The notes beneath the pieces are model-generated. The model saw nothing but the letters and a program-made list of their open reading frames with translations, was not told the DNA's origin and made no database searches. Position numbers and translations under genes: made by a program. A stretch of 64,000 nucleotides of DNA from Maea johnstoni (lineage: Eukaryota; Annelida; Polychaeta; Spionida; Magelonidae), in contig OZ012696.1 of the NCBI GenBank assembly GCA_963942565.1, positions 19,828,459 through 19,892,458 on the forward strand, read 5' to 3'. Below, in pieces: positions 48,435 to 60,038 of this stretch; position 1 is the first letter of the stretch, and the number at the start of each line of letters is the position of its first letter.

Positions 48435-48626
48435 CTACGGAGATTTGTAAGACATACGTGAAGCATATTGAGACATTCCGTCTGCCTTCTTTGTACGAAA
48501 GTAGCCCACCGTGAATGCGGTGAAAATGGCCACTATTCCCCATTGAAAAGGTGCATGGTAGCAAGACCGAGTAAAATTGAATTGTTTTTGATGCGCCGTC
48601 TCATGCGTGACTACCTGAGACGTCAT
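48435..48626 (-). CDS. Small ORF with one hydrophobic segment, unrecognised
   Basis: 63 codons from ATG at 48626 to TAG. The middle reads HAPFQWGIVAIFTAFTVGYF followed by RTKK, a single hydrophobic stretch with a basic flank, as in small inner-membrane proteins. Codons in that stretch favour C or G at third positions (GTG GCC TTC ACC ACG GGC TAC), unlike the local AT bias. No family recognised, and a chance frame is quite possible. It could also be a single exon of something larger. Confidence 0.18.
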   Translation of the reverse strand: MTSQVVTHETAHQKQFNFTRSCYHAPFQWGIVAIFTAFTVGYFRTKKADGMSQYASRMSYKSP

Positions 48627-49058
48627 TGAAGGACTTGATTCTCCCCTGTTTTGTCACAGTCCATTTGTTGGACAGTCTTTGTATAAAAACGGTTTAATAA
48701 TAACAGGAAAATAGTCGCAAATCAAAATTAAGTAGAATTTAATCACGCACACTCCGCTGGGCCCCCGCCAGACGTTCATGACATATGTCATCGGCGTCTG
48801 ATTTGTTCCAAGCCATTTCCCCTGCACCTATTGTATGTACAGGGCTTTAACGAAAAAAAGCAAAGAGTTGCAACCCTTATACTAAAATGGACATTGTTAC
48901 CAGCACGTAGCAAGTGATCAACAACTTTGAGCACACAGGCTCAAATGATTATGGAGAAATTGATATTTCTAGTAATGGCATGCATGCATGCGTGCGTGTT
49001 TGCTATTGTCGTGCGTATGTACGTGAGAATGTATGTACGTGCGTACATAGTATATGCG
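48627..49058. other. Intergenic, nothing recognised
   Basis: No supported feature. Confidence 0.4.
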
Positions 49059-49114
49059 TACATACATACATACATACATACATACTTACATACTTACATA
49101 CATACACATACATG
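49059..49114. repeat. (ACAT)n microsatellite
   Basis: ACATACAT repeats with CTTACATA variants. Confidence 0.93.
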
Positions 49115-49249
49115 TACATAATTAGATAGGTACACACACAGACATACACACATATTCAGGGAATACTAACAAGAATGACAGAAACCTGAGTTATCAATTT
49201 AACAACGGCAGTGCTTTAATAATGCCAAATTCAAAGTATAGACTCTTGG

Positions 49250-49320
49250 AATGTATGTATGTATATGTATTGACTACGCAGAAGCGTAAAAGATACAATA
49301 CATCGAAAATAATAATAATC
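49250..49320 (-). mobile_element. Probable retroposon 3' end, minus strand
   Basis: On the minus strand: TGTATTGTATCTTTTACGCT, TCTGCGTAGTCAATACATAT, then an ACAT tail. ACGCTTCTGCGT can fold as a small stem, as at several LINE 3' ends. The body is uncertain and may extend to about 50340. Confidence 0.4.
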
Positions 49321-49479
49321 AACATATAAACATATAGTGTAAATTGAAAAAAGCATATTACAATAAATATCTATTCCTCGGGGAACATGAGGTAAACAGA
49401 TTAAAACTTAATCAATAGGTAGAGCCGCACTGCATGACCAAAATCGGGTATGACATTATAAATGGTCGAAGAGACAATG

Positions 49480-49690
49480 GTCCACTTAAGGTGGTCGGTC
49501 CCACAGGTGTGCTCCCAACATGACCAAACTTAAGGTGGACCCCAAAAGTAGGGCCATGCATAGAAAGCGGTCGGAAAGGGGGAGCCTTTAACCACCAGAA
49601 CTGATGGCGTATAGTTAAGGTCTAACAACTCGAGAACTGCTTAAGGTGGTCCCGCAGTGGGACTCTCACCAAGGCCGACTTAAGGTGGAC
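49480..49690. repeat. Four spaced CTTAAGGTGG motifs
   Basis: CTTAAGGTGG at 49485, 49529, 49640 and 49679, each followed by WC, in a GC-richer stretch. It could be part of a retroposon 3' region. Confidence 0.6.
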
Positions 49691-49699
49691 CCATTTAAA

Positions 49700-51598
49700 C
49701 ACATCAGGGCCTGGCGAGCCAGACATAGCCTTATAGCCAAAAGCATCCACTACAAAACATCCAAACGATGAAGGTGATGATTAACCATAAACGTTTAACA
49801 CAAAAGAAAACAGGAAATATAAGGACACACACACTATAATAATTTACCCTTCAACACTTAGACCACTTAGATATACAGGCTGAACTATAGGAACTTAACT
49901 GAAAAAGGTTATAGATTAATAAAAACTACATAAACATGGATTTGTGGTCAGGCAATGGGTTCCAAGACAAAAAAAACTCTTCCCTCGTGTAAGAAATATC
50001 ATTCTCTACCACACTCGTTGAAGAATCTCTATTTGTCTTGTTTTATAGCACTCACGGAGCCACTTTAAATGCATAGTGCCGTATTCGACATTTAATTCAT
50101 GAGTTCCATGAATTAATGGAATACAATCACTTACGAATCCTTTCTGCAGTCCGTTGAAAATTGTCAAAGAAATAAAGTGGAATTCAGTTCTCAAAACTGA
50201 AGACTGAAGTGAGATCACTGTCAGCTGGTCTCGAGCCCAGCAATATGCACTCATATGATTATCCTTCTGACCCATTACGCTTTGGCACTTTCGAACGCAT
50301 AGTCCTCAGGAAGACTAAGAGAACGGACCCATCCTCAAGTTTTTTTTATCTTAATCTCTAGGACAATAATATACACCGCTATTAAATAAAAACAAATACC
50401 ATATAGGGGAGAAACATCTTTTATTCAGAGAGATTCGAAGCTGCCATTAGCTATTTTTGATAAAAAAATGGAACACAGTGCCTAACTACTTTGACAAGAA
50501 TAATTTCGTAATAATTTCTTAATAAGTTTCTTACTATCCACACTTGATTTTTATTTCTCGGTTGAATATATCTGCATATGGTCAATTACGCAATTCAACA
50601 ATCATAAAACCAAGACCTGCTGTATCTTATGTAACTGCAACTATATGTATAACATACATGTATATTAATTTCTCATATTAACTATTACCATTTTCATTTT
50701 CTATCTCAACAGTCGGCATTGTAACCTCAGCTTCCTGTATTTCTATATCTGCTGTATTCAGCTAAGGGTAGTATGTATTAAACGATGGTCATAGTTGACT
50801 TTCAGGAAAATAGACAAAAAACTTTGTAAAAAAAGTTTAGGCACTTTGTATATGTCTTGAGAAAATTTTAGAATCCTACGTGACATTTATCTACTAAGGA
50901 AAGTGAGAAAGTTGATAGGACCAAGGATGCGTTTTTTTTTGTCTTAGACTCGTGTGTACAGAAATGATTAGGATAAACTACGGATTACGTAATCCCTACT
51001 TCTCAAGTGATGTAAGATGACGGTGCCTAATTATACCCATGTAGTAACATCTTACGTGTGCACACCTAAGATGCTATTAGCAGGACACTATACAGGTGGT
51101 CTGAGTATAATGGTGCCGGCGACGTGGAAAGACATGTCACATGTAAAATAAGGGTTTGTGATGTTCTTGTTGTTGTTCTTCTTCTTGATGTGGTTCCTAT
51201 TTTTACCTCTTTTCTCCTCCCAAAAACAAGCACGACTGTTGGGAATTGAAGGTTCGCATTGTATATAACCGCAAATATCGTTTCTGCATTACGCATTTAC
51301 TACATTTACATGTACATAGCACACTTTACTACTCTTATTTAAATAGCTTTCTGTTCAGTCAGAGAGCAGGAAGGTGGAATGAAATTGACCATTAAAACCG
51401 TATAGGTTATCCCACATTCATATGTGTCTGTGCTTAACACGTGTGCTCGGATAAGATCTGTGTTGACGATGGTTGACGTAGGGACAATAATGCTAGCTAG
51501 ACCAGGAGATGTGTTATATTTAGTGTGGGTTACCTGCAATGCGACCTTTAGTCGTGGTACTCAAGAACGACCTTAACCCTTATGCTGCTAGACTAATG
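49700..51598. other. Intergenic, nothing recognised
   Basis: An 89-codon minus frame (50006-50275) could be retroposon coding remnant but shows no motif I can name. Confidence 0.35.
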
Positions 51599-51715
51599 GG
51601 AGAGATATAGAGGTTCCATCACGAGTGGGTGGAAAGAGGAGGTATCTTGCACGAGTGAGTGATGTTGTGTCTTTGGACGAGGCTTGCGAGTCCCAAAACA
51701 GAACATCACTCACGA
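51599..51715. mobile_element. Hairpin element, shortened right arm
   Basis: Copy of 19206-19371: AGATATAGAGGTTCCATCAC on the left, apex GACGAGGCTTGCGAGTC, right arm cut at ATCACTCACGAG and followed by a TATAC run (51718-51736). Confidence 0.78.
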
Positions 51716-51736
51716 GTTATACTATACTATACTATA

Positions 51737-52540
51737 AAACTGTGTAAATGTTTTACAAATGTAGTTTGGTGCTATGACACATCTTGAATGATTGTACCTT
51801 TCTCAAAATCATATGTGGGTTACTTGTTTACAAAGAACCTCATCTGATTTTCATGTACAGCTAAGTCGTTGTCCTAATCGTTTGATGCCATATTGAAACT
51901 ACTGCTCGGTAATGTACATATACTTTTTTTTCAAAAGACTGTGCACAATGTCTCATTCTAAATATGGAAACAATCAGTTGTTACCAAACTTAAAGTTAAG
52001 ATAACATACTAGTCCATTTAAAGAATATCTAAGGCATCTTTAAGCTTGAACCAGTCAATGTATCAAATGTGATTCCATAACTGTTACAGAATCACCAAAT
52101 TTAACCCCCACAAAAACACAGTTTGAAAATTTATTTTTCGAAAGTGTGCCACTCATAGTTAGATTAGTGTTAAAATGCTTTTTGCTATGAAGTTTCATGG
52201 TAATGATCCAATTTGATATTTTTCTGTTACGGAATCACATGTTGTGAAATCACCAATCACCCCAAATTCTAATATTCCCAGGTATAATTGTATCATCTAA
52301 AGCAATATTGAAGATCACAATATGGTTTTAGAAGAAAATATGGTGGTTTTAACATTTTGTGAAATGTTACTGTCAGAAAGGCGTTGGACAAACAAACAAA
52401 CACCCTGCAGTAAAATGTTCATATTTTTTTCATGAATGGGAATACAGTAAACCTGACTGATCCGGAAACTTAAGAATTCTAGCTTTTCAAATACACAAGA
52501 TACATATTGCTACTAAAAGTTTATCTTTATTCTAAGATGC
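51737..52540. other. Intergenic, nothing recognised
   Basis: No supported feature. Confidence 0.4.
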
Positions 52541-52722
<182 letters not shown>

Positions 52723-52870
52723 TGGGTACATACGTTTGTACGTATGCAGTTCCGTACTTACGTCCGTACATACATGCATATATACATACAAACATTCACA
52801 ATACCTACATGTACATACACACATTCATACATATACGTCATACATTCATACATACTATATATATACATAT

Positions 52871-54774
52871 GTACAATGGGGCCAGCCCATAGATGTCACA
52901 CAACTGTCGCTGTTTATCAGAATTTTGATGTATGTTATTTAAATGTGGCATATGATTATAGAATTTCAATAGAATGCAACTCTAAATAGCTATTTCCCTT
53001 GAACGAATGTGTTAATTTGCTCCCTTAACATATGCCAACCCTTCAAAATTAAGTTATTTTCCATGCCTATGGGAAGGTGAATATTAATGGTAATATATAG
53101 AGCGTGAAAACATAGCAAAGAAATATCACAATAAAACAAGAAAAATGACAGCAACAAAACTGATGCTCCCCAGCAGTTGGTCAAATACTGAAGAAGGCTT
53201 ATTACTTACTCTTAAGAAACTACTAAAATAGGCCTGGCATTGAACCGTGATAAACAACATCGCTACAACTCCTCCACAGTGAGGACCCTGTGACATAAAT
53301 TGCAGTCCATTGTACCTACATTGAAATTCAATGCCAATAAACTAAATGCATTTCATGGTCCGCCAACCTAAATGGCACTTCGAATAAGTTGTGTTTCACA
53401 GGGAAATGATCAGCGGTGAAATCTTCCTTGGGCAAGTCGCTTGCACTCAGCAGGTAGCTATCATTAGCACCGAGAGAGGATGATGTATTTGGCTCGTTGT
53501 CGATATGTCCACACTCACGAGAACAAATGTGTTTTCCCATTAACCAGCCTCAGGGACTAAGCTGAATCACCAAGCTTCACATACAAGCATCATTTCCCCT
53601 TAATGAGACATTTCTTTATAGCTGCAACTTTCTTTGTAGGCAGTAGGGAGGGTGACTACGTTTAATCATTATCGGCTCATACAAGTTACTGACTAGAATA
53701 ACAATGAAAGAAAAGCAACTTTGGGTCTTTAACTAAACTTTGTTCTAAAACATGATGCAGCAAACTTTACTTTCAAAATAAGTTATTTAACCATTTAGTC
53801 AACCTCTGTTTAGAAAGTCTTGTAACTTAGATTGGACATTTCGGATTTGGCCTAAGATCCAAATACACATAAGCGACCTTTCACATCTGGATGTGAAATA
53901 AAAGAACATGCCGGGTAAATGTCATCTGTCATGTTTTGAATTTCTCAAGATGTTCTCATGCATCTTTTTTTAACTTTTATATCCAACTATTGTTGAGGGT
54001 AAAGTAGAATATTTGAGTAGAGTATTCCTCGTGTAACCAATTGTGATATCAAATTTTCGGACAGTTTTGAGTCGTTTGTGAAATATACTATTGAAAATAA
54101 ACTAGAGTGTTGGGCATCAATATAAACGATGTAGATACGTTTTATCTTATTCATTTTTAGTATTTTTATATTGTATCTTTATTAGCTACATCGACAGAAA
54201 TGAGATTAATACAGCAGAGAACAAAACCGCTAATGCATAATATGGAACGTAGCCAAAAACGCAGAAAAAAACACAACAAGGTAAAGTGCCTCCTAATTGA
54301 AATACCAGAGGTAAAACGTATTACTATAACATTAGAGATTATTGCTATAACATTGAATTCAGAATCTTGACACAGAGTCTAGAAAATATAGAGGTCAGGT
54401 CCGACAATGACAATTGGATATTGAACCTTTAGTCAAATAAGGCAATTTGACCTTATAAGGAGTGTTTGTGGTTATTTATTTTTCAATTTCCAAGTGCCAA
54501 TTCCCTTTGAATGTACTTAACCAACATCAACAGCATCCTCATAGCTATGCAAGTATATAGCACAAGGGAAATAATGGCCCTTCATTGCCAACTTGGTAGT
54601 CAAATAGGGCCATATGAAATTACTTGCTTGACCATGTTTTGATTATCTTTTCTGTTTCTGCTGATCAATATCTAATAACTTAATTAATTTGCTACAACCA
54701 GTTTATTCAGAGCAATAATGGTATATAGGAGGGTTGCTATATACTGAAATATGTTTTTTTGTCATTCTTCCTGA
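52871..54774. other. Intergenic, nothing recognised
   Basis: Nearly 2 kb of AT-rich DNA without a supported gene or repeat family. Confidence 0.4.
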
Positions 54775-55805
54775 CAGTGGGCAACCCTTTTACTCCACCT
54801 GAAACCAACCTTGTCAACAATGACAAATGCTTCCAAGGAAGGTTGGGAAGGCCACCTGTAATGATTCTGGGCGGTCTCTGGGACTTGGTCCCTCACAGTC
54901 TCCTGACCATATCCACCGGCTTGAGCTCCAGGCAGTGTGGCTGAGGATGACACACTTCCTTCTGCAGGACCAGGGCACAGCAGTGGATGTCCTTTTGGAC
55001 AATTCTATATTAAAAAGGAGAGTTAGAACCATTAGTTTGTTGCTTGGCTCTTGAGCTGTGACATTGGTGCTGTAAACACAGAATCTGACCAGTTCATCAC
55101 CTCTCTGTACAGCCTGACATACTTGAGAGTTTCCATCAATGGCAGGGGCCCCACATGCCTCAACAGAGAAACCATTGTGTAGCCATAATTTACATTATAA
55201 TCTGGCTGGGATTGTAATTCCGATGTCTAAAAGTATGTTTCTGTTTTATCTTTAAACATTAAGGGGGCTCTGAGACCTTCCAGGAATTGTGGAGTATTTT
55301 GCAAAGGCTCTGCTATGCTTGAACCATTTCACAATGTGCTTCTTAGATCCTTGAGTTAAGTTTCTACTACATATGGCTGCGGACAGAATGCTTGGTTGAG
55401 TCTACTCCTGTTGGATTGAACTTGCATACCTCATGTTGGACAACTAAGGAGTTTGCCATCCACATCTGGCCTAGGTTTACTTGTGGATCTCTGGATGAGA
55501 TGATTTTTTTCCAGATGAGAAGGTCCACTATCCTGTAAGGGCGTACCTCTTACAGTTGTACATGAATGAGACTGAACCCCTGCAATGGGATGAGAAGGCT
55601 CTTTTCGTCATGTGTGAGAGCCGTTCTGGAAATACTATTTCCAACTGGGTGAAACAGCCCATTTTGGGTGCTTATTCTGACCTCTTCCATGATAAAACGT
55701 ATGGGCATCCAGGCTCATTAGGCGTATCTACCACTAGAGCATGTTTGGCTGGTGTGCCAATAGTTAAGATGATGGATGCTATAAGGCCAATAGTTGTCTA
55801 AAGAG
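54775..55805 (+). mobile_element. DIRS-like retroelement fossil (RNase H and tyrosine recombinase parts)
   Basis: Two parts in the order expected of DIRS elements. An RNase H-like segment near 54905-55040 has IHRLELQAVWL...THFLLQ and a following LDNS. A tyrosine-recombinase-like C-terminal segment near 55510-55795 has PVRAYLLQLY and STTRACLAGVPI, matching the HSTRA..A...GVP block. The reverse transcriptase and the ends are not seen. The copy is clearly broken in several places and old. Confidence 0.65.
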
Positions 55806-57240
55806 CTTCGTTCGCACTAACTTAAAACCTCTGGCAATGTGATGCAGATAACTGCAATTTTTCACCACAGTATATTTCCCATTTCATATATACCTACATG
55901 CACAAGCTTGTAATCAGAGAATATTTGGGTTTCCCTTAAAGAATAAAATGCTCCTAAATTTCATAATAGACAATTTTGGGCACCCAGTTTCTAAACACAG
56001 TCATTCTTTGGATGAACAGATTCCCAGCACCTGATGCAGTCTTGGAATTTCTTTCCTGAAAATGCCCTGGGAACTGTGTTCTTCCAAGCTGCCTGTGTCT
56101 TGCCAATGAACTAAAATGCACAGAGGCTTGCTGACTTCAAAGATGCTAAACATGCAAATGGAAGATGGTGATGATGATGAGGAGGATATTGGTGACGTTG
56201 GTTAGGCTGACAAAACTAACTCTATATCAACAAGAACTAGAAAGGCTAAAAATAGTATAGCTGAACAACTGGTAGATGTAAGTCGAAGTTGGTAGTGTCA
56301 AATAGTGTCAATTTCAGAATTCGAAAAGTGAAAATGAACCCTAGATCCAAAGGAAATCATGTTTGAAGGAACTGGCTGATTTATGTTATTAGAACAAAAC
56401 ATACTAGGGATTTCATATGGAAAAATGGTGGCTATGGATCATTTTTTATTTTTTTGTGTTGATTTCAGTGTTTTGTTGATTTTTTTGTCATTTTCAGCTA
56501 TTTTCTGATCTAGGGGTAGGGGTGAAAGTGACTGATTATTTGTCACAAAGTAATGGAGAATTTTTGATATGATAAACATGCTTTATTTCTTTAAAACATT
56601 TCACATAAATACAAAAACGTCTTACAGATTACAAATAAAATAAGTGTGTTTAAAAAGGTTGTTGTCTACTTTTGGTATAAGTATGGGATGAATGATATCT
56701 AATCATGGTCAAACTCTTTTACAGCATAAGTAGATATAATTTTAGGACAATCATATAGCATTAAGTCCAACTATTATTCAAATATTGTGTTCACTATTGT
56801 ATTTAGTCACTGGCATTTTTTTCAGAGAACTTTAAATAGGACACAAAACATTTTCAGAAAAACTACCATATGTGCTCGTCTGTCATGCTTAGTGTGAAAT
56901 CTGGTACTCTTGGCTATCCAAATATATAGATTATGTGTTGTACCTATGAGTGGTACCAATAAGAGGTGCTACCAGGATAGTTTTTCCTACATGCCCCTTG
57001 TAGCTGTGATATAACTATATGTCTGTGCTACCGTGTCAATACATGTCAACACATGTCTCCCCATATGAGTATCTTGAATATTTTCTAGTTATTTGTTAAC
57101 AAAGTTATACCCCTCTGATTATTTCTGTCTTTAAGGTCTCAATATCTGTCGAGAACAATGTACCTCAGGCTCTGGTAGATGTAAACCCCCCTTTGCAAAC
57201 AATTGTTGTAAAGGTGACTCTTCTCACCACAATTACATTC
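55806..57240. other. Intergenic, nothing recognised
   Basis: Could contain further decayed parts of the DIRS-like element, but nothing is recognisable. Confidence 0.4.
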
Positions 57241-57425
57241 TGGGGACAGAGTAGCTCAGTTAACTAATCAGGTGTTGGATTAGTAATCAGTAGGTCGCTG
57301 GTTTAATTATCCCGGCCTCGGTAATTTGGTCTGTCCTTGGGCAAGACAGTTTATTCTATATTGCCTTAATCTACCCAGCTGCTCTGGAATATCCCACAGG
57401 GGATTGATATGGTCTGCGTGTGTAC
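57241..57425 (+). mobile_element. tRNA-derived SINE (threonine-tRNA-like head)
   Basis: A tRNA-like head: GAGTAGCTCAGTTAACTA (A-box region), then GTTGGATTAGTAATCAG forming an anticodon arm with loop TTAGTAA (anticodon AGT), then GGTCGCTGGTTTAATTATCC (B-box region). This is followed by the TCCTTGGGCAAGACAGTTTA segment that many invertebrate SINEs carry after the head. It is not a tRNA gene: there is no acceptor stem pairing and the head is mutated. The 3' end is unclear, perhaps 57425. Confidence 0.78.
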
Positions 57426-57477
57426 AGGCCTGCTGGGGTGAAAGGTCGTGTGGACATTTTGGTGGATACAGGACTAT
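57426..57477 (+). repeat. 52-bp direct repeat, copy 1
   Basis: Identical to 57724-57775 (AGGCCTGCTGGGGTGAAAGG ... ACAGGACTAT). It begins where the SINE-like sequence ends. Confidence 0.92.
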
Positions 57478-57491
57478 AAACGTCTTCTTCA

Positions 57492-57589
57492 CCCAGCGGG
57501 CACTGGACGTACAATGTACGTACATTGTACGTACAGTTCGTACAATGTACGTACAATGTACGTACATTGTACGTCCAGTGCCCGCTGGG
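57492..57589. repeat. 98-bp near-perfect palindrome
   Basis: From CCCAGCGGGCACTGGACGT to its inverse, centred at 57540/57541, with an interior of nested GTACAATGTAC repeats that are themselves palindromic. It lies between the two 52-bp direct repeats. Confidence 0.93.
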
Positions 57590-57723
57590 GGTTTGTATAG
57601 GGTTACTTGTGTCCCCCTTATTATGTTAATAGAACATATTCCCATTTTATAATGTAATTGAAAATTAAGGTTAGGGCCTTCCATGAATGTGAGCATTTAT
57701 GGAATTCCCTACATAGTTTTTCG

Positions 57724-57775
57724 AGGCCTGCTGGGGTGAAAGGTCGTGTGGACATTTTGGTGGATACAGGACTAT
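57724..57775 (+). repeat. 52-bp direct repeat, copy 2
   Basis: Partner of 57426-57477; identical over 52 bp. Confidence 0.92.
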
Positions 57776-58694
57776 TAAACGGAAATCCTTAAGTGATTTA
57801 TGGAATACGATAAATATCATGTAATTATGGAATTCCACAAATGTGAATTCCAATTTGCTTAAGGTCGTCACACAGTAGCAATCTGGGGAAGCATTTTAGA
57901 AAATGATACCCATTACAACTTGGCATCAGGAATTTTAGAGCTGAATTACGTTTGGGATTCACAAGGCTCAGATTCTATCCTTCCGGCATCCCTATTAAAA
58001 GTATAAGAGAATCAAAGAATCTAGCGGCAGGAAAGCTGAACACCACCTTTTGTTAGGGTCACTGCATGAGGTTAAACGAGCTATCAATGGGACACCCACT
58101 CAAGAAACGGAGCCTGTTATTAGACTATGACTGCAGGGCTTCAGCTGTCAATCAACACAGTGCTAGGTGATTGACATAAAGTATCTACAAGGACCGCCTA
58201 CCTTAAAAACACATTAGAGAGACAAACTAGAACATTTATCTTTGATGTAAAGTCACTCAAGGTGAAAAGATTGGAAGGCTGATTAAAGGTCAGGATAACC
58301 CACTTTTTTGTGTTTTATGTACTTTTACCATGGCCCACCAGTATTCAAAATCTATAATGAGGGCCCATGTGAGTTAGGAGGTCTACTACGTTCACAGAGG
58401 TCAGGTATGAGCTAGGCAAGGGCATTTTAGGCGAACTCGTGGTAGCAAATGTTCGTCTTACTCTTCAAAGGGTGTGAACACAGGATTTCTGGGAGCTGGG
58501 GTTCAACCAAACCAGAGGTTACTATGTGCCTGAGGCGTTTAACGCCACACAATGTGCATTGGTGAAACACGTCTAACCAATAATTAAAGCTATCATACAT
58601 ATAAAGTAAATATGACCAATTTAGAGGCGCTTCTCTAATTATCAAGAGACAGGAATACATCTTAGTATCTGGGCTTTTGGTTTCAGTTTTCCTT
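57776..58694. other. Intergenic, nothing recognised
   Basis: No supported feature. Confidence 0.4.
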
Positions 58695-58905
58695 TAACCC
58701 TTATACTGTTGGTGGCTAATTGACTATTACAATATGATGCAAATAACTCGAAATATCACAGAAACCCTGGCACATGGATACTCCTCTGAAAGTATTCAGC
58801 ATGAGCTTTCCAATGAAACCAAACATGACAGGGTTTAGAAGGATTTTCCCAAATATCGTTGCGTCCTTGTGCACCGTACAAATGTACAAAAGTAGCCTCA
58901 GGGTC
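58695..58905 (+). repeat. Dispersed repeat, copy 2 (partner 24884-25058)
   Basis: Same order of conserved blocks as copy 1, with an additional roughly 30 bp around 58740-58765 and 58850-58890. Confidence 0.7.
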
Positions 58906-59839
58906 AAATAGGTAAACAATGATGAGGTATGCAACACATACTGATATATAAGAATCTACTTTTGATATAACTCTAAATGTTAGCTATGTACATCATTTGG
59001 GCAAACACATATACTCGTAGAAATATACAAAAAAAGAATGAGTGTATAAAGCAAACACACCATAGAACAGTTGAGAATATGACCAAATGTGTTATAAACT
59101 CATAAGGAACATGCGCACAAAGGAATTCTGGAACTAATTACACCAATGTAGAATAAAAAGTATTTGCACTCTATTGATTAATTGATGAAAGGATCTTGTC
59201 ATTCCCTAGTGGTGAATTAAAAAATTAAATGATTCAATGCAATTCTACCTAGTGTGTCTATTAATGTTAGAAGTTCATCACCAATTGGATCTGACTGGCT
59301 TTGACCCTAATACCAAATTACACATAACTTTTCTATTACAGCCACCTCATTCCCAATATACATCGTTGAAATGTGAACGCTGCCTATCATTAGAATTCTG
59401 CCCTCTCCTTTGTGTTTCCCAATAGGTACGTTTTGAGTTTTATGAGATGTGATCATCCCATATCCGATCAGTAAACATATTTTACAGACTATGCTATGTA
59501 CGGGGCTTCTATTGTATATAATCATTTGCAGTGAAAATGGCATAGCCAGGTTGTGTTTAGAAACAGTGGTGGTAATGGCATTTGTGGTAGCTTGTTTGTT
59601 TAAGATTTGTTTTTCTGTTGAGAAATTAAGTGGAAATCCTGACAGAGTTCCTTACTGGCTGTTAGGAGGGACAATATGTTGAATTGATCTAGAAAGGTTG
59701 CTAGACTTCTGGATAATTGCTGGTAAAGCAATCGATGAAATACATAGAGAAGTGGAAGGCGACAGAAGAAATGTGTACTTATTGTGCACTTTCGCTCTTT
59801 TAAAATGTTGAAGGCTTTCAAGTTTGACTTAAAATTTTA
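58906..59839. other. Intergenic, nothing recognised
   Basis: Frames of 60-78 codons without domains. Confidence 0.4.
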
Positions 59840-60038
59840 AATGATTCCACCTACATTTACCTCCTTTTTTGAAAATACCTTTTGAATTGATGCATTACCT
59901 GTAGGTATATTATTGTAAAATATGTTCAATCCTTTTTCTCTTTGATAATGTATGTGTATCTTTATATGTCGTGTACTTGTACCCTTGTAATTTCATATTT
60001 CTAATAGGGTCAATAAATATTTCAATTACAATTACAAA
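59840..60038 (+). mobile_element. Probable retroposon 3' end, plus strand
   Basis: Ends AGGGTCAATAAATATTTCAA then TTACAATTACAAAT. AATAAA followed by a short tandem tail is typical of LINE 3' ends. The body is not recognised, so the left boundary is arbitrary. Confidence 0.4.

Noticed and set aside
57250-57315. Functional tRNA-Thr gene
   Set aside because: The head is mutated, lacks acceptor pairing and continues into a SINE core.
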